A stretch of 60,647 bases of DNA from Vicinamibacteria bacterium (GTDB taxonomy: Bacteria; Acidobacteriota; Vicinamibacteria; Vicinamibacterales; UBA2999), in NCBI GenBank assembly GCA_025938035.1, contig JAICQE010000004.1, positions 1-60,647 of the forward strand. The letters are read 5' to 3'. A program made the position numbers and the translations under genes. Shown here piece by piece: positions 1 to 9,822 of this stretch (position 1 is its first letter; each line of letters opens with the position of its first letter). The notes below the pieces were generated by a model. The model saw only the letters and a program-made list of their open reading frames with translations. It had not been told where the DNA came from and did no database searches.

Positions 1-178
1 CTGCGCCACAAGGTGAAGGCGGGGATCACCGGCTGGGCGCAGGTGAACGGCTGGCGCGGAAACACCTCGCTCGAGAAGCGGATCGAGTACGACCTGTACT
101 ACATCGAGAACTGGTCGGTGACGCTCGATCTGAAGATCATGTGGCTGACGGTCGTCCGCGGCCTCTTCCAGCGTGCCC

Positions 179-186
<8 letters not shown>
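1..186 (+). CDS. Exopolysaccharide sugar transferase, C-terminal fragment
   Basis: This is the last 61 codons of a gene that begins before the window. The visible peptide has the conserved C-terminal end of the bacterial sugar transferase family (undecaprenyl-phosphate glycosyl-1-phosphate transferases such as WbaP/WcaJ): [16 protein letters not shown], then [11 protein letters not shown], then a final hydrophobic [10 protein letters not shown]. These enzymes sit in the inner membrane and load the first sugar phosphate on undecaprenyl phosphate for polysaccharide export. The stop at 184-186 overlaps the start of the next gene, so the two are probably co-translated and the window begins at the end of a polysaccharide cluster. 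The substrate sugar cannot be read from this fragment. Confidence 0.9.
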
Positions 187-1120
<934 letters not shown>

Positions 1121-1126
1121 GCGTAT

Positions 1127-2242
1127 CTACGGTTCGATCGAATAGACGCCTGGCTTGGGCAGCCCGTTGTCGTGCGGACACGCTGCGCCGACATCGTGGA
1201 ACACGAGGCGATCACCGGGACGGAGATCCGCAGGCAGCCACGCATCGCGCGCGACGACGTCGCGAATGTCGCCGGTGGGACCGGCGAGGCAGTATTTCAT
1301 CATCGCGCCTTCGTCACCGCCGGTCCGGCGAAAACTGGAGATTCGGTGGAGGTGTGTTCCGTTGATCGCTTCCGGCAGGCCGGTGCGAACGCCGGCGTCG
1401 AGAAACAGCCAGGTATGGCGGCCGCGCGGAATACGGGCAATGACGCGGGTCACGAGAATCGTGCTCTCCGCCGCAAGGCCCCGGCCCGGAGCCAGAATCA
1501 GCTGCGGCCGATACGGAAGGCGCCGATACGCGTCAAGCGTATGGCGCGCGATCCCGGACAGCGTCTCGATGCCCGTGGCGGACGACAGACACCGCGACGG
1601 GAATCCGCCGCCAATGTTGATCGTCAGCGCCGGCACGCCTGCGGCAGCCAGCCGTTCGAGGACGGGGCCGAGCTCGTCCAGCGCACAGGCCCAGGCGCGA
1701 GCGCTCGCCGGGCACGATCCAAGATGAAAGCTCACGCCACACGGATGGAGACCGACCGCCCTCGTCCGCATGAGAATCGCTTTCGCAAGCGCGGGCGATG
1801 CGCCGAATTGGCCTCCACAGGAAGTCACGTGCCCGCTGCCGTCCACGGCCATACGGACGTACACCTGTGCGCCTGGCGCGCACGCCGCCAGCTTGTCGAG
1901 CTCTGCGAACGAATCGCAGGCGAAACGGGCGACTCCACCGGCGGCGCAGGCGACGATATCGCGCAGCGGCTTGACGGACGAACCATACACGACGCGGTCT
2001 GGACCGACGTCGAATTCCCGCAGCAGGTCGAGTTCCAGACGCGAGCCGATCTCGAAGCCGGATCCGGCTTTCGCCAGCGCACGCAACACCTCCGGCTGCG
2101 TGTTCGCTTTCACCGCATAGTGGATGCGAGCGCCTGTAAAACACCGCACGAACTCTTCGTACTTCTGTCGAACCAGCTGCTCGGAGACGGTGAAGAACGG
2201 TGTCTGGTGTGGCAGCGACTGCACTGACGCGAGATCGAACAT
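1127..2242 (-). CDS. Type III fold PLP-dependent decarboxylase-like protein, atypical
   Basis: The protein has the two-domain Orn/Dap/Arg decarboxylase group 2 layout. From ATG 2242 (371 residues) the PLP lysine lies in HYAVKAN (K45), followed by SFHLGS (H173) and the phosphate-binding loop GGGFP near 211-215. Family enzymes make polyamines or lysine from amino acids in the cytoplasm. Three positions differ from canonical ornithine decarboxylase: the EPGR motif reads APGR (Ala 251), the catalytic-cysteine motif GPTCD reads GPTGD (Gly 324), and the GAYT segment near the C-terminus reads GAAC. It may therefore be a different decarboxylase or racemase-like enzyme. A GTG at 2281 is an alternative start. 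It is divergent from an XRE regulator. Confidence 0.75.
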   Translation of the reverse strand: MFDLASVQSLPHQTPFFTVSEQLVRQKYEEFVRCFTGARIHYAVKANTQPEVLRALAKAGSGFEIGSRLELDLLREFDVGPDRVVYGSSVKPLRDIVACAAGGVARFACDSFAELDKLAACAPGAQVYVRMAVDGSGHVTSCGGQFGASPALAKAILMRTRAVGLHPCGVSFHLGSCPASARAWACALDELGPVLERLAAAGVPALTINIGGGFPSRCLSSATGIETLSGIARHTLDAYRRLPYRPQLILAPGRGLAAESTILVTRVIARIPRGRHTWLFLDAGVRTGLPEAINGTHLHRISSFRRTGGDEGAMMKYCLAGPTGDIRDVVARDAWLPADLRPGDRLVFHDVGAACPHDNGLPKPGVYSIEP

Positions 2243-2333
2243 TTCCGCTTGCGTGCCGGCCGGTGTTCTCGCCCAACTCACGATCTCGGCTGACTATCGT
2301 CGTAACGATATAACATATCTTTCTAACAATACA
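2243..2333. promoter_or_regulatory. AT-rich divergent promoter region
   Basis: The gap between the divergent decarboxylase-like gene and the XRE regulator gene contains a conspicuously AT-rich stretch at about 2300-2333 in an otherwise GC-rich sequence. A TATAAC hexamer lies at 2309-2314, suited to a -10 box for the rightward gene. XRE regulators commonly bind such shared gaps. I see no well-formed operator palindrome, so this is a low-confidence call. Confidence 0.35.
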
Positions 2334-2849
2334 ATGACGCGTTCCGAACGCGTACGGTCGGAGCTCTATCGCAGACTATTGATAACGTGTGCGTCATTGA
2401 ACGCTGACAGAACCCTGAATTACAGTTCGAACGTGCCCTCGACCCGGTGGGGTGAAGCCGTCACGCGGCTGCTCTCCGAACGCGGATGGACCAAGCGACA
2501 GCTCGCCGACCGGGCGTCTGTGCGGCCCAACACCATCACCAATCTCATCAAGCACGGGAAGGACACCGACACGGCGACCCTTTCGCGCATCGCCGATGCC
2601 TTCGAGGTGGACCTCGCCGAGCTGTTCCTCACGCGCGAGGAAAGCGCGGTGCTTCAGGCTCATCGCACGAGCCGCGTCGATCGGCTGCGCGACATGGTCG
2701 TCAAGGAAGTGACGGAAGCCGTCACCCGACTCGTCGCACAGGAACTTGGAAAAAGCAGCACGTTCTCCGACGTGAGCCCTGCGGGCGGCGCCGAGCGGAC
2801 CTACAGCCGCCGCAAGGGCAAGCGGACGCGGCGGAGTTCCAAGGAGTAG
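2334..2849 (+). CDS. XRE-family helix-turn-helix transcriptional regulator
   Basis: This 171-residue protein carries a Cro/C1-type HTH in its middle: WGEAVTRLLSERGWTKRQLADRA, then VRPNTITNLIKHGK, then a third helix with TATLSRIADAFEVDLAELF. The flanks are charged, and the C-terminus ends in a Lys/Arg-rich run (SRRKGKRTRRSSKE). The frame is open further upstream, but that part lies antisense to the decarboxylase-like gene, so ATG 2334 just after the AT-rich gap is preferred. The N-terminal 40 residues before the HTH are not recognisable. It probably controls itself and its divergent neighbour; this is inference from position. Confidence 0.8.
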   Translation: MTRSERVRSELYRRLLITCASLNADRTLNYSSNVPSTRWGEAVTRLLSERGWTKRQLADRASVRPNTITNLIKHGKDTDTATLSRIADAFEVDLAELFLTREESAVLQAHRTSRVDRLRDMVVKEVTEAVTRLVAQELGKSSTFSDVSPAGGAERTYSRRKGKRTRRSSKE

Positions 2850-2858
2850 ACGTCCGTC

Positions 2859-2879
2859 CTAGACTTGGACCAAGACTAG
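2859..2879. terminator. Hairpin between convergent genes
   Basis: CTAGACTTG at 2859-2867 pairs with CAAGACTAG at 2871-2879 with one mismatch and a 3-base loop. It sits between the stop of the XRE gene and the stop of pgsA, slightly overlapping the pgsA end. No strong U-tract follows on either side, so a bidirectional terminator is plausible but not certain. Confidence 0.45.
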
Positions 2880-3439
2880 CCTTGGGCGGGCTCGTTAATC
2901 AGGCGCCGCAGCCGGAAGAAGTAATCCGCGCTGGACACGAGCGTCAGTCCGAGCGACAGCCAGATCCCCGCATCCACGAGCCACGATGTCTGCCGCCGGT
3001 AATTGAAATACATGATCACGACGCTGACGACGATGAAAGCCGCGGTCGTGGCCTTTCCGAGGAACGACGGCCGGAACGTGCGCGGGCCGATCGCGAGGTT
3101 CACGATCGCCACGACGCCGACGATCACGATATCGCGGCTGATGACGACCACCGTCAGCCAGAGCGGCAGATGGTTCGTCAGCTCGATGCCCGGCAGGGTC
3201 AGCACGATGAACGTGGTGACGAGCAGGAGCTTGTCGGCCATCGGATCGAGCCAGGCACCGAGGCTGGTGCGCTGTCCGGCGCGGCGCGCGATCAACCCGT
3301 CGAGCGCGTCGGTTGCCCCGGCGGTGATGAACACCAGCAGCGCCGTGCCCAGGCGCCCGTAGACGACGAGCAGCACGAATGCAGGAATCAGCACGATCCG
3401 CAGGATCGTGATCTGATTGGCGAAGGTCAGGTTGCGCAA
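2876..3439 (-). CDS. pgsA: CDP-diacylglycerol--glycerol-3-phosphate 3-phosphatidyltransferase
   Basis: The protein (187 residues) makes phosphatidylglycerophosphate from CDP-diacylglycerol and glycerol-3-phosphate in the inner membrane. The CDP-alcohol phosphotransferase signature is complete: DGLIAR, eight residues, G, three residues, D, three residues, D (near residues 46-68, ending GAWLDPMADK). Several hydrophobic segments follow, as expected for a polytopic enzyme, and the N-terminal NLTFANQITILRI is typical of PgsA. The apparent start is TTG at 3439, five bases after the stop of the upstream TPR gene, which suggests translational coupling. Confidence 0.92.
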   Translation of the reverse strand: MRNLTFANQITILRIVLIPAFVLLVVYGRLGTALLVFITAGATDALDGLIARRAGQRTSLGAWLDPMADKLLLVTTFIVLTLPGIELTNHLPLWLTVVVISRDIVIVGVVAIVNLAIGPRTFRPSFLGKATTAAFIVVSVVIMYFNYRRQTSWLVDAGIWLSLGLTLVSSADYFFRLRRLINEPAQG

Positions 3440-3443
3440 GACG

Positions 3444-4796
3444 TCAGCGTAACAGGGCCTGCAGCCGGTTGATCACCGCAACGGCCTCCGCGCCGGTGAC
3501 CGGACGGTTGACCTCGAACCGCATCCCATCCACGAGCGGCATCACGCCCACGGCGACTACCGCGGCCGCCGCCGGGTAGACCAGGTGCGAGGCCGGCATA
3601 TCGGCGATTGGCGGCTGCTCGGCGAGGCGTTTTCGCAGCACAGGGTTTGTCGCCGACGCCATCGTCAAGACTCGGCGGACGGCGGTCGCCAGGTCGCCGC
3701 GCCGGATTCCCAGCCCGGGCTGGAACGTGTGGTTCTCGAACGGATCCATCACGCCGGCGCGCGCGACCTGCATGATCCAGTCGCCTGCCCAGTGCCCGGC
3801 GGCGTCGGTGATGACCACCTGCTGCTGCGGCGCGGCGGCGATGAACCGCTCCAGGCGGACGCCGATCAATGCGGCCAGTTCTCCGCGGGTCGCTGCCGCC
3901 GATGCGGAGATCGCCCGGAATTCCGGCGAGAATGCCGACTCGCGCATGCGCTCGGCGAGCGCCGCGATCTTCGCGGTGACTTCGGGAGATGGATCGAGCG
4001 CCGCGGCCTTCCGATACGCCGCGTCGGCCGCCTGATACTGCTGCTGGTCAGCCAGCAGATCCGCCATCGCGATGAGCGCTGCCGTGTCGGATGGATCGAG
4101 CTCGATCGCTCGCTCGAAGTGCTGTGACGCACGGCTGCTGTCGCCCTGCCGGCGCTCGACGACTGCCAGCTCGCGGTACAGGAACGAGCTCTCGGGAGAG
4201 AGCTCGATCGCCCGCTCGTAAGCGGCGCGAGCGCGGTCAAGACGCCCGGCCGAGGCCTCCGAGCGCGCCGAGTCGATGACCTGCTCTACCGTGCGGAAGC
4301 GCAGGACATCAACGCGGCGGCGAACGTCGGCGAGCGAGCTATCGGCGGCAAGAGCCGCCTCGAACGCGGCGAGCGCATCGACGTCCCGCTTCATGGCCAG
4401 CAGCGTCTGACCTCGGCCGATGAGCGCGGGTACGTAATCGCGCGCCGGCCGCAGCGCGGCGTCGAACGCTGCCAGCGCGCGTTCGTGATCGCCGCGCGCG
4501 AGTGCGACATAGCCTTCGCCCGCACGGGCCGGATAGAGCTGGGGGTTGATCTTCAGCGCCGCCTCGAAATCACGCGCGGCGTTGCGCGTGTCGCCGCTCT
4601 GCAGGAACCTCCACGCCAGATCGATGCGCTCGACGCCGGGCGCGCGCTGCAGCGACGCGGGTACGGCGGGGTACACGAAGTCGGGGTAGCGGGCAACGGT
4701 GGGGACGGAGGGCGGCACAGCGGCGCGGCCGGCGCAGGCGCCAAGCGCGACCGCCGTTCCCAGCACGAGCGCCAGGCCGCGCCCCTTAATCCACAT
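3444..4796 (-). CDS. TPR-repeat lipoprotein with SLH-like C-terminal domain
   Basis: The protein is about 450 residues. The N-terminus has a lipoprotein signal peptide ending LGAC, which predicts acylation of Cys and anchoring to an envelope membrane. Tetratricopeptide-like helix pairs rich in ALAAFEAAL and AYERAIELSPES patterns follow through the middle. The C-terminal third has S-layer-homology-like segments (AAGHWAGDWIMQVARAGVMD, then TFQPGLGIRRGDLATAVRR). The likely role is a scaffold in the envelope. ATG 4796 is preferred over GTG 4802; both overlap the end of hflX, so the gene is co-transcribed with hflX and pgsA. The function is not known precisely. Confidence 0.8.
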   Translation of the reverse strand: MWIKGRGLALVLGTAVALGACAGRAAVPPSVPTVARYPDFVYPAVPASLQRAPGVERIDLAWRFLQSGDTRNAARDFEAALKINPQLYPARAGEGYVALARGDHERALAAFDAALRPARDYVPALIGRGQTLLAMKRDVDALAAFEAALAADSSLADVRRRVDVLRFRTVEQVIDSARSEASAGRLDRARAAYERAIELSPESSFLYRELAVVERRQGDSSRASQHFERAIELDPSDTAALIAMADLLADQQQYQAADAAYRKAAALDPSPEVTAKIAALAERMRESAFSPEFRAISASAAATRGELAALIGVRLERFIAAAPQQQVVITDAAGHWAGDWIMQVARAGVMDPFENHTFQPGLGIRRGDLATAVRRVLTMASATNPVLRKRLAEQPPIADMPASHLVYPAAAAVVAVGVMPLVDGMRFEVNRPVTGAEAVAVINRLQALLR

Positions 4797-6138
4797 CACC
4801 ACTATTCTCCCGCGTCTCCTGCGTCTCTGGCGGCGCCGGTGTCGTCAGACGCTCGATGAACCGCCGCGGTACGTCCGCCTCGATGACGACCTTCCCATTT
4901 GTTGCCACATGGCTGACGACCCGCGCTATCCGGTACAGGCGTGAAATCTGCTGACGATCGAAGTCCGCGCTGCTGTCGAAGGTGATCGTAATGCGTCGGG
5001 TATCCAGCGCCAGCCTCGACGCGACCATCTGGAGCAGCTCGACCAGCCCGGCGCCCGTGCGGGCGGAGATCAGCGCCGCCGCCGGATCCGCCGTCTGCAG
5101 CCGACGCTGCTCATCAGCGGACAGCATATCGACCTTGTTATAGACATCGAGCACGGCCACCTCGGCGGCGCCGACCTCGTCCAGCACGCGGCGAACGGCC
5201 AGAACGTGCCTCTCGCGGTCGGGGCTGGCGCCGTCGATGACGTGGAGGACGAGGTCGGCCTCCACCACTTCCTCGAGCGTGGCGCGGAATGCCGCCACCA
5301 GCGCGTGTGGCAGCCGGTCGATGAATCCGACGGTGTCGGAGACGAGCAGTTCGCGCTGATCCGGCAGCCGGACCTTCCGGATCAGCGGATCCAGAGTCAC
5401 GAACAGCGCGTCCGAGGCATCTGCGTGCTCGTGTGTCAACCGGTTGAACAGCGTGGTCTTGCCCGCGTTCGTATAGCCAACCAGAGCGACCGTGGGCACC
5501 GACTGCTTGTGACGGCGGTCGCGGAGCTGCGAACGCCGCTGGCGCACCTGATCGATTTCCTTCTGCACCGACTGGATGCGAACCCGGATACGGCGGCGGT
5601 CGGTTTCGAGCTTCGTTTCGCCCGGGCCGCGCGTGCCGATGCCGCCGCCGAGGCGCGACAAGGCGGCACCAGATCCGGCCAGCCGCGGCAGGAGGTACTT
5701 GAGCTGCGCGAGCTCGACCTGCCACTTGCCTTCCCGCGTGCGCGCGCGGCGCGCGAAGATGTCGAGGATCAACTGGGTTCGATCCACGACCTTGCGGTCG
5801 AGCCGATCCTCGAGCTGCCGCAGCTGTCCGGGGGTGAGTTCGTGATCGACGATGACCACGTTCACGTCGGCTTCGGCGCACGCGGCAGCAAGGGTCGCCA
5901 CTTTGCCTGCGCCGATGAAGGTTCCGGCGTCGGGCTTCGGGCGCTCCTGGAGCATGCGCAGCACAACGACTGCGCCGGCAGCCTCGGCAAGGCCGGCGAG
6001 CTCTTCCAGCGACTGCTCAGCGTCGATACGGCGAACCGAACCGCTGATCAGGCCAACCAGCGCGGCCCGCTCGGGGCGCGAATGCCTGCCGTCGCGCGCA
6101 GCGGGAGTGGTAGCGGCGGCCGGCTTCCTGTGCGCCAT
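4786..6138 (-). CDS. hflX: GTPase HflX
   Basis: HflX is a ribosome-associated GTPase that splits stalled or idle 70S ribosomes, especially after stress. The 450-residue protein has the HflX N-terminal domain, the GGIGTRGPGETKLETDRRRI linker, a G1 P-loop GYTNAGKTTL, a G3 motif DTVGFIDRLP and a G4-type motif NKVD. It is slightly longer than many bacterial HflX proteins because of an Ala-rich N-terminal extension. ATG 6138 starts it. The downstream TPR lipoprotein gene overlaps its last codons. Confidence 0.95.
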   Translation of the reverse strand: MAHRKPAAATTPAARDGRHSRPERAALVGLISGSVRRIDAEQSLEELAGLAEAAGAVVVLRMLQERPKPDAGTFIGAGKVATLAAACAEADVNVVIVDHELTPGQLRQLEDRLDRKVVDRTQLILDIFARRARTREGKWQVELAQLKYLLPRLAGSGAALSRLGGGIGTRGPGETKLETDRRRIRVRIQSVQKEIDQVRQRRSQLRDRRHKQSVPTVALVGYTNAGKTTLFNRLTHEHADASDALFVTLDPLIRKVRLPDQRELLVSDTVGFIDRLPHALVAAFRATLEEVVEADLVLHVIDGASPDRERHVLAVRRVLDEVGAAEVAVLDVYNKVDMLSADEQRRLQTADPAAALISARTGAGLVELLQMVASRLALDTRRITITFDSSADFDRQQISRLYRIARVVSHVATNGKVVIEADVPRRFIERLTTPAPPETQETRENSGDVD

Positions 6139-6162
6139 CTCTGATTGATCGTATCAGTGACG

Positions 6163-6233
6163 CCAGGGTTGCCTGGGTTGCCTGCGTAACAACCCAGGCG
6201 ACTCAGGCGACTCAGGCTACCCAAGTCACCCAG
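6163..6233. repeat. Intergenic 9-bp tandem-repeat hairpin array
   Basis: Two near-tandem units of GGGTTGCCT type are followed by an inverted stretch with units AGGCGACTC, AGGCGACTC and AGGCTACCC. The arms GCCTGGGTTG (6171-6180) and CAACCCAGGC (6190-6199) pair perfectly over 10 bp around a 9-base loop. It lies upstream of hflX and of the small basic gene. Confidence 0.8.
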
Positions 6234-6249
6234 TCGTACAATCCCGGGC

Positions 6250-6390
6250 ATGCCCGCGAAGCGCAAGCGCACGGCGAAAGCGCCCGCCCGTCCCCGCGTG
6301 CCGCTGCCGCGGCAGACAGGCGGAGCGCACGAGGACAAGACCAGGCGCCCCTGGCGGCGCCGCAAGCACAAGGCGAAGGATTACGAGTAA
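6250..6390 (+). CDS. Small highly basic protein of unknown function
   Basis: This is a 46-residue open frame starting ATG 6250 and ending TAA 6390, in the gap between hflX and the outer-membrane protein gene. The product is very rich in Arg and Lys, begins MPAKRKRTAK and contains PLPRQTGGAHEDK before a basic tail RRPWRRRKHKAKDYE. The block of Pro, Gly and acidic residues in the centre looks constrained rather than random. A role in nucleic-acid or ribosome binding would fit the composition but is not shown. There is no clear Shine-Dalgarno sequence, and it follows directly on a repeat hairpin. Confidence 0.5.
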   Translation: MPAKRKRTAKAPARPRVPLPRQTGGAHEDKTRRPWRRRKHKAKDYE

Positions 6391-6397
6391 GGGGACG

Positions 6398-7000
6398 CTA
6401 GAACGGAATGACGATCCCGGCGGCAAAGCGGAATGCATTGCCGGAATCTTCTTCCAGTATCTTGAGCCACTCCGCCTGGAGGCGGACGCCAAAGGAGCCC
6501 GCGTTCAGGTTTACACCCCCGCCGAGCGACATCGCCGCTTCGGTGCCGGACTCGTCGAAATCGATGAGCGTTATGCCGCTGACGGTTGCTTCGACGCTGG
6601 CCGTGCCTCGCGCGGCGCCGAACAGGATTTGAGCGAAAGGATTGACGCGTGGATTGTCCGTGGCGCCCAGGCGGATGCCGCCCAGGAAGGTGTGGACGCT
6701 GGCCTTCGCGGTTCCCGTAAAGGTAATGCCCTGCTCGGTGAAAGACTCCGTCTCCGACTTGTAGTTGCCGCCGATGTCACCCACGATCGAGAGCATCGGG
6801 GTCATCGGCACCGCGACGTCGAAGTACCACCCCTTCGGAAGGTTGACCCCGTCGTCCTCGGTTCCCATGATGTCCTCCGTATCGCTGCCGGAGATGTGGA
6901 GTAGCCGCCATCCGGCTGAGACTTCAGGTCTACCCTGAGCCAGCGCCGTCCCACCCGTCAGAACGAGGACCCCGAGTACGAGCGTTGCAAGTCGTCGCAT
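6398..7000 (-). CDS. Outer-membrane beta-barrel-like protein (paralog 1)
   Basis: This 200-residue protein has a cleavable signal peptide (MRRLATLVLGVLVLTGGTALAQ) and alternating hydrophobic strands typical of small outer-membrane barrels, ending in the aromatic-terminated RFAAGIVIPF. It shares its plan with the next gene: a mature start DVSAGYRFL or EVSAGWRLL, then GWY(F/V)D, SIVGDIGGNYKS, and HTFLGGIRLGATDN. The two are tandem paralogs, 9 bases apart. GGAGG lies just ahead of ATG 7000. Any ligand or pore function is unknown. Confidence 0.75.
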   Translation of the reverse strand: MRRLATLVLGVLVLTGGTALAQGRPEVSAGWRLLHISGSDTEDIMGTEDDGVNLPKGWYFDVAVPMTPMLSIVGDIGGNYKSETESFTEQGITFTGTAKASVHTFLGGIRLGATDNPRVNPFAQILFGAARGTASVEATVSGITLIDFDESGTEAAMSLGGGVNLNAGSFGVRLQAEWLKILEEDSGNAFRFAAGIVIPF

Positions 7001-7009
7001 TGTTGCCTC

Positions 7010-7558
7010 CTACAAACGAAACTTCGCGCCGACGCTGAACTGAAAGACGTTCACCCCGTCTCCGTCCGCGAACGCTCTCACCCAGCCGATCTCGAACCGT
7101 AATCCAACCGGCAGGCCGCCGTTGATGTCGACGCCAGCGCCGAGATTCAGCGCCGGCTCCGTCGCCGATCGTGAGAGGACGATGCCGCCGGCGGCCGTCG
7201 TCGTCTTCAGATGCGCGGCCCCGAACAGTGCCTGCCCGAAGGCGATGACGTCCGGCTGCTTCGTCGTCGCGTTCACCCGCACGCCGCCCATGAAGGTGTG
7301 TATCCCGGCGTCGTAGCTCTGTGTGAAGGGACCGATGCTCAGCGAGTCGCTCTTATATGCGCCGCCGACGTCACCGACGATCGAGATCAGGCTGTTCATG
7401 TGGCGGGTGGCGTCGACATACCACCCCAGCGGGTAGCCCAGACCCTCGGACTGAAGGAATCGATACCCGGCCGAGACGTCGCCTCGATCCTGTGCCGTTG
7501 CGGCTGCTGCCGTCAGAACGAGCACGGCGATCGCCACGGTCGTCAGTCGTACGGTCAT
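7010..7558 (-). CDS. Outer-membrane beta-barrel-like protein (paralog 2)
   Basis: This 182-residue protein has a signal peptide ending AAAATAQ and a predicted barrel of short strands ending FQFSVGAKFRL. Its blocks GWYVDATRH, SIVGDVGGAYKS and HTFMGGVRVNATT match the downstream paralog position for position, so the pair arose by tandem duplication. It lies 12 bases from the end of glpX in the same direction and may be read with it. No specific function can be assigned. Confidence 0.75.
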   Translation of the reverse strand: MTVRLTTVAIAVLVLTAAAATAQDRGDVSAGYRFLQSEGLGYPLGWYVDATRHMNSLISIVGDVGGAYKSDSLSIGPFTQSYDAGIHTFMGGVRVNATTKQPDVIAFGQALFGAAHLKTTTAAGGIVLSRSATEPALNLGAGVDINGGLPVGLRFEIGWVRAFADGDGVNVFQFSVGAKFRL

Positions 7559-7570
7559 CGAGAAGAGCAG

Positions 7571-8617
7571 TTAGAAGAACCGGATCTTCGATGTCGCGCC
7601 TGCCTTGTCGCTGACGTGAATGCTGTCGATGAATCGGATACGGTGCGGATGCGTCTGCATGACCAGCGACGTGGTACGGATGCCGTCGCCGAAGAAGCGA
7701 ACACCCTTCATCAGTGTGCCGTCGGTGACGCCGGTCGCCGCGAACACGATGTTGTTGCCGGAGGCAAGGTCTCTCGACCGATAAATCTTCTTGAAGTCCG
7801 TGATCCCCATCGCCCGGCAGCGCTGTTCGTGCTCCGGCGTGCTGACCACGAGGCGCGCGTAGATCTCTCCGCCGAGGCAGCGCATCGCCGCCGCGGTGAT
7901 GACCCCTTCGGGAGCGCCGCCGATGCCCATCACCGCATGCACGCCGCTGCCAACGACAGCGGCGGTGATGCCCGCCGAGAGATCGCCGTCGCCGATGAGG
8001 CGGATGCGCGCGCCGGTGGCGCGGATGTCGGCAATCAGCTTCTCGTGCCGCGGGCGTTCGAGCACGATGACGACCAGGTCCTCGACCTTGCGTCCCAGCG
8101 CCTGCGCCACAGCACGCAGGTTGAATCGTACCGGAGCATCCAGGTCCACCACATCACGGCAGCTCGGGCCGACGACGAGCTTTTCCATGTAGATGTCCGG
8201 CGCATGCAGCAGCCCGCCGTGTTCGGAGGCGGCCAGCACGGCCAACGCGTTGGGCGCGCCGGTGGCGCACAGGTTCGTGCCCTCGAGCGGATCCACCGCA
8301 ATGTCCACCTGCGGGTACTCCGCGCCGTCGCCGCGCGCGGCAGAGCCGACCTTCTCGCCGATGTAGAGCATCGGCGCCTCGTCGCGCTCGCCCTCGCCGA
8401 TGACAATCGTGCCGTCGATCGGCACCGAATCCATCTCCTGGCGCATCGCCTCGACGGCTACCTGATCGGACTTGTGACGGTCGCCCTGTCCCATGGTGTG
8501 GGCACAGGCGATCGCCGCCTGTTCGACAACGCGCAGGAAGTCGAGGGAGAGGTCGGAGTCGAGGTAGCCCTGATGATTGGCGGCGCGCCGCGACTCCTTC
8601 GTGCTGGGCATCGTCAC
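7571..8617 (-). CDS. glpX: Fructose-1,6-bisphosphatase class II
   Basis: GlpX removes the 1-phosphate from fructose-1,6-bisphosphate in gluconeogenesis. The 348-residue protein has the family sequence: [23 protein letters not shown] near the N-terminus, [17 protein letters not shown] for metal and substrate binding, [21 protein letters not shown], and [21 protein letters not shown]. It starts at GTG 8617 sharing GTGA with the stop of the upstream acyl-CoA dehydrogenase; ATG 8611 is possible. With the pentose phosphate operon and glgA elsewhere in the window it supports sugar synthesis and storage. Confidence 0.95.
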   Translation of the reverse strand: MTMPSTKESRRAANHQGYLDSDLSLDFLRVVEQAAIACAHTMGQGDRHKSDQVAVEAMRQEMDSVPIDGTIVIGEGERDEAPMLYIGEKVGSAARGDGAEYPQVDIAVDPLEGTNLCATGAPNALAVLAASEHGGLLHAPDIYMEKLVVGPSCRDVVDLDAPVRFNLRAVAQALGRKVEDLVVIVLERPRHEKLIADIRATGARIRLIGDGDLSAGITAAVVGSGVHAVMGIGGAPEGVITAAAMRCLGGEIYARLVVSTPEHEQRCRAMGITDFKKIYRSRDLASGNNIVFAATGVTDGTLMKGVRFFGDGIRTTSLVMQTHPHRIRFIDSIHVSDKAGATSKIRFF

Positions 8618-9822
8618 GTGGTCACTCCGTTGTACGGCGGCAGCTCACACCGGGTCGGCTTGTCCGTCCGATAGCCAAGCAGGTAATCGGCCTGCATGAT
8701 CGTGTGGATCTCGCGCGTGCCCTCGTAAATTACCGCGCCCTTGCAGTTCCGGTAGAACCGGCCGACAGGATACTCGTCCGAGTATCCGTTCGCACCGTGA
8801 ATCTGCACGGCATCGCCGGCCGCGCGCTCCGAGGCGACCGTCGCGACCCACTTGGCGAGGCTGGTCTCGCGGGTCGTCCGGCGGCCGACGTTCTTGAGCC
8901 AGCCGGCGCGCTGCCACAGCAGACGCGACGTCTGGTAGTCGGACTCCATCCTGGCAATCATTTCCTTCACCAGCTGGTGGGAGCCGATCTCGACGCCAAA
9001 GGCCTTGCGCGCCGTCGCGTACTTCACGCTGGCATCGCGGCAGGCGCGAATCAGCCCGGTGGCGCCGGCGGCCACGGTGTAGCGCCCCTGGTCGAGCGCG
9101 AACATGGCGATCTTGAACCCCTCGCCTTCCCGTCCGACGAGATTCTCGCGCGGCACCTCCACCTCGTCCATCTTGAACGAGCCGGTGTTCCCCGCCAGGA
9201 TTCCCCACTTCTCCTTCAGCGTCGCGCTCGAGAACCCGCGGAACGCGCGCTCGACGATGAACGCGCTCATGCCGGACGGATCGCGCTGCTTCTTTTTTTC
9301 GAGGTCCGTCCAGGCGAACACCAGGAAGTGGTCGGCGACGTCGGCGAGCGAGATCCAGATCTTCTCGCCCGTGAGCACGTAGCGATCGCCTTTGCGCAGG
9401 GCCACGGTCTGGATGCCGCGCGCGTCGCTGCCGGCGGACGGCTCCGTGAGGCCGAATGTCGCGATCTTCGTCCCCTGCGCCTGCGGGGCCAGATAGCGGC
9501 GCTTCTGGTCGTCGCTTCCCCACGCGAGCAGCGTGAGCGAGTTGAGGCCGACGTGCACCGACAGGATCACCCGAAGCGATGTGTCGACGTACTCCAGCTC
9601 CTCGCTGGCCAGCCCGAGGCACAGGTAGTCCATGCCTGCGCCGCCATGCTCCTCGGGCACGCAGATCCCGAGCAGTCCGAGCGCCGCCATCTGCGGAAAG
9701 ATCCCGCGGTCGAAGCGGTGCTCGCGATCGAGCTCGCGAATGCGTGGGGCCACCTCGCGTCCCGCCCACTCGCGGACCGACTGCTCGAGCAGCCGGTGCT
9801 CGTTCGACAGGTCGAAGTTCAT
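8614..9822 (-). CDS. Acyl-CoA dehydrogenase
   Basis: The protein (402 residues) is a flavin-dependent acyl-CoA dehydrogenase that introduces the alpha-beta double bond in an acyl-CoA. It has the family blocks [11 protein letters not shown] and TGEKIWIS for FAD and substrate binding, DVQ-like [22 protein letters not shown], and the catalytic-glutamate loop [23 protein letters not shown]. The chain preference is not readable. Its start overlaps the stop of the methyltransferase gene upstream and its stop overlaps glpX, forming a coupled block. Confidence 0.92.
   Translation of the reverse strand: MNFDLSNEHRLLEQSVREWAGREVAPRIRELDREHRFDRGIFPQMAALGLLGICVPEEHGGAGMDYLCLGLASEELEYVDTSLRVILSVHVGLNSLTLLAWGSDDQKRRYLAPQAQGTKIATFGLTEPSAGSDARGIQTVALRKGDRYVLTGEKIWISLADVADHFLVFAWTDLEKKKQRDPSGMSAFIVERAFRGFSSATLKEKWGILAGNTGSFKMDEVEVPRENLVGREGEGFKIAMFALDQGRYTVAAGATGLIRACRDASVKYATARKAFGVEIGSHQLVKEMIARMESDYQTSRLLWQRAGWLKNVGRRTTRETSLAKWVATVASERAAGDAVQIHGANGYSDEYPVGRFYRNCKGAVIYEGTREIHTIMQADYLLGYRTDKPTRCELPPYNGVTT

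Noticed and set aside
1172..2227. Long open frame on the plus strand over the PLP decarboxylase-like gene
   Set aside because: It is antisense to a gene with clear PLP motifs and has Arg/Ala-rich, domain-free composition expected of GC-rich shadow frames.
7211..8674. 487-codon plus-strand open frame over glpX
   Set aside because: It is antisense to glpX; composition is rich in Arg, Asp and His, as in other shadow frames here.
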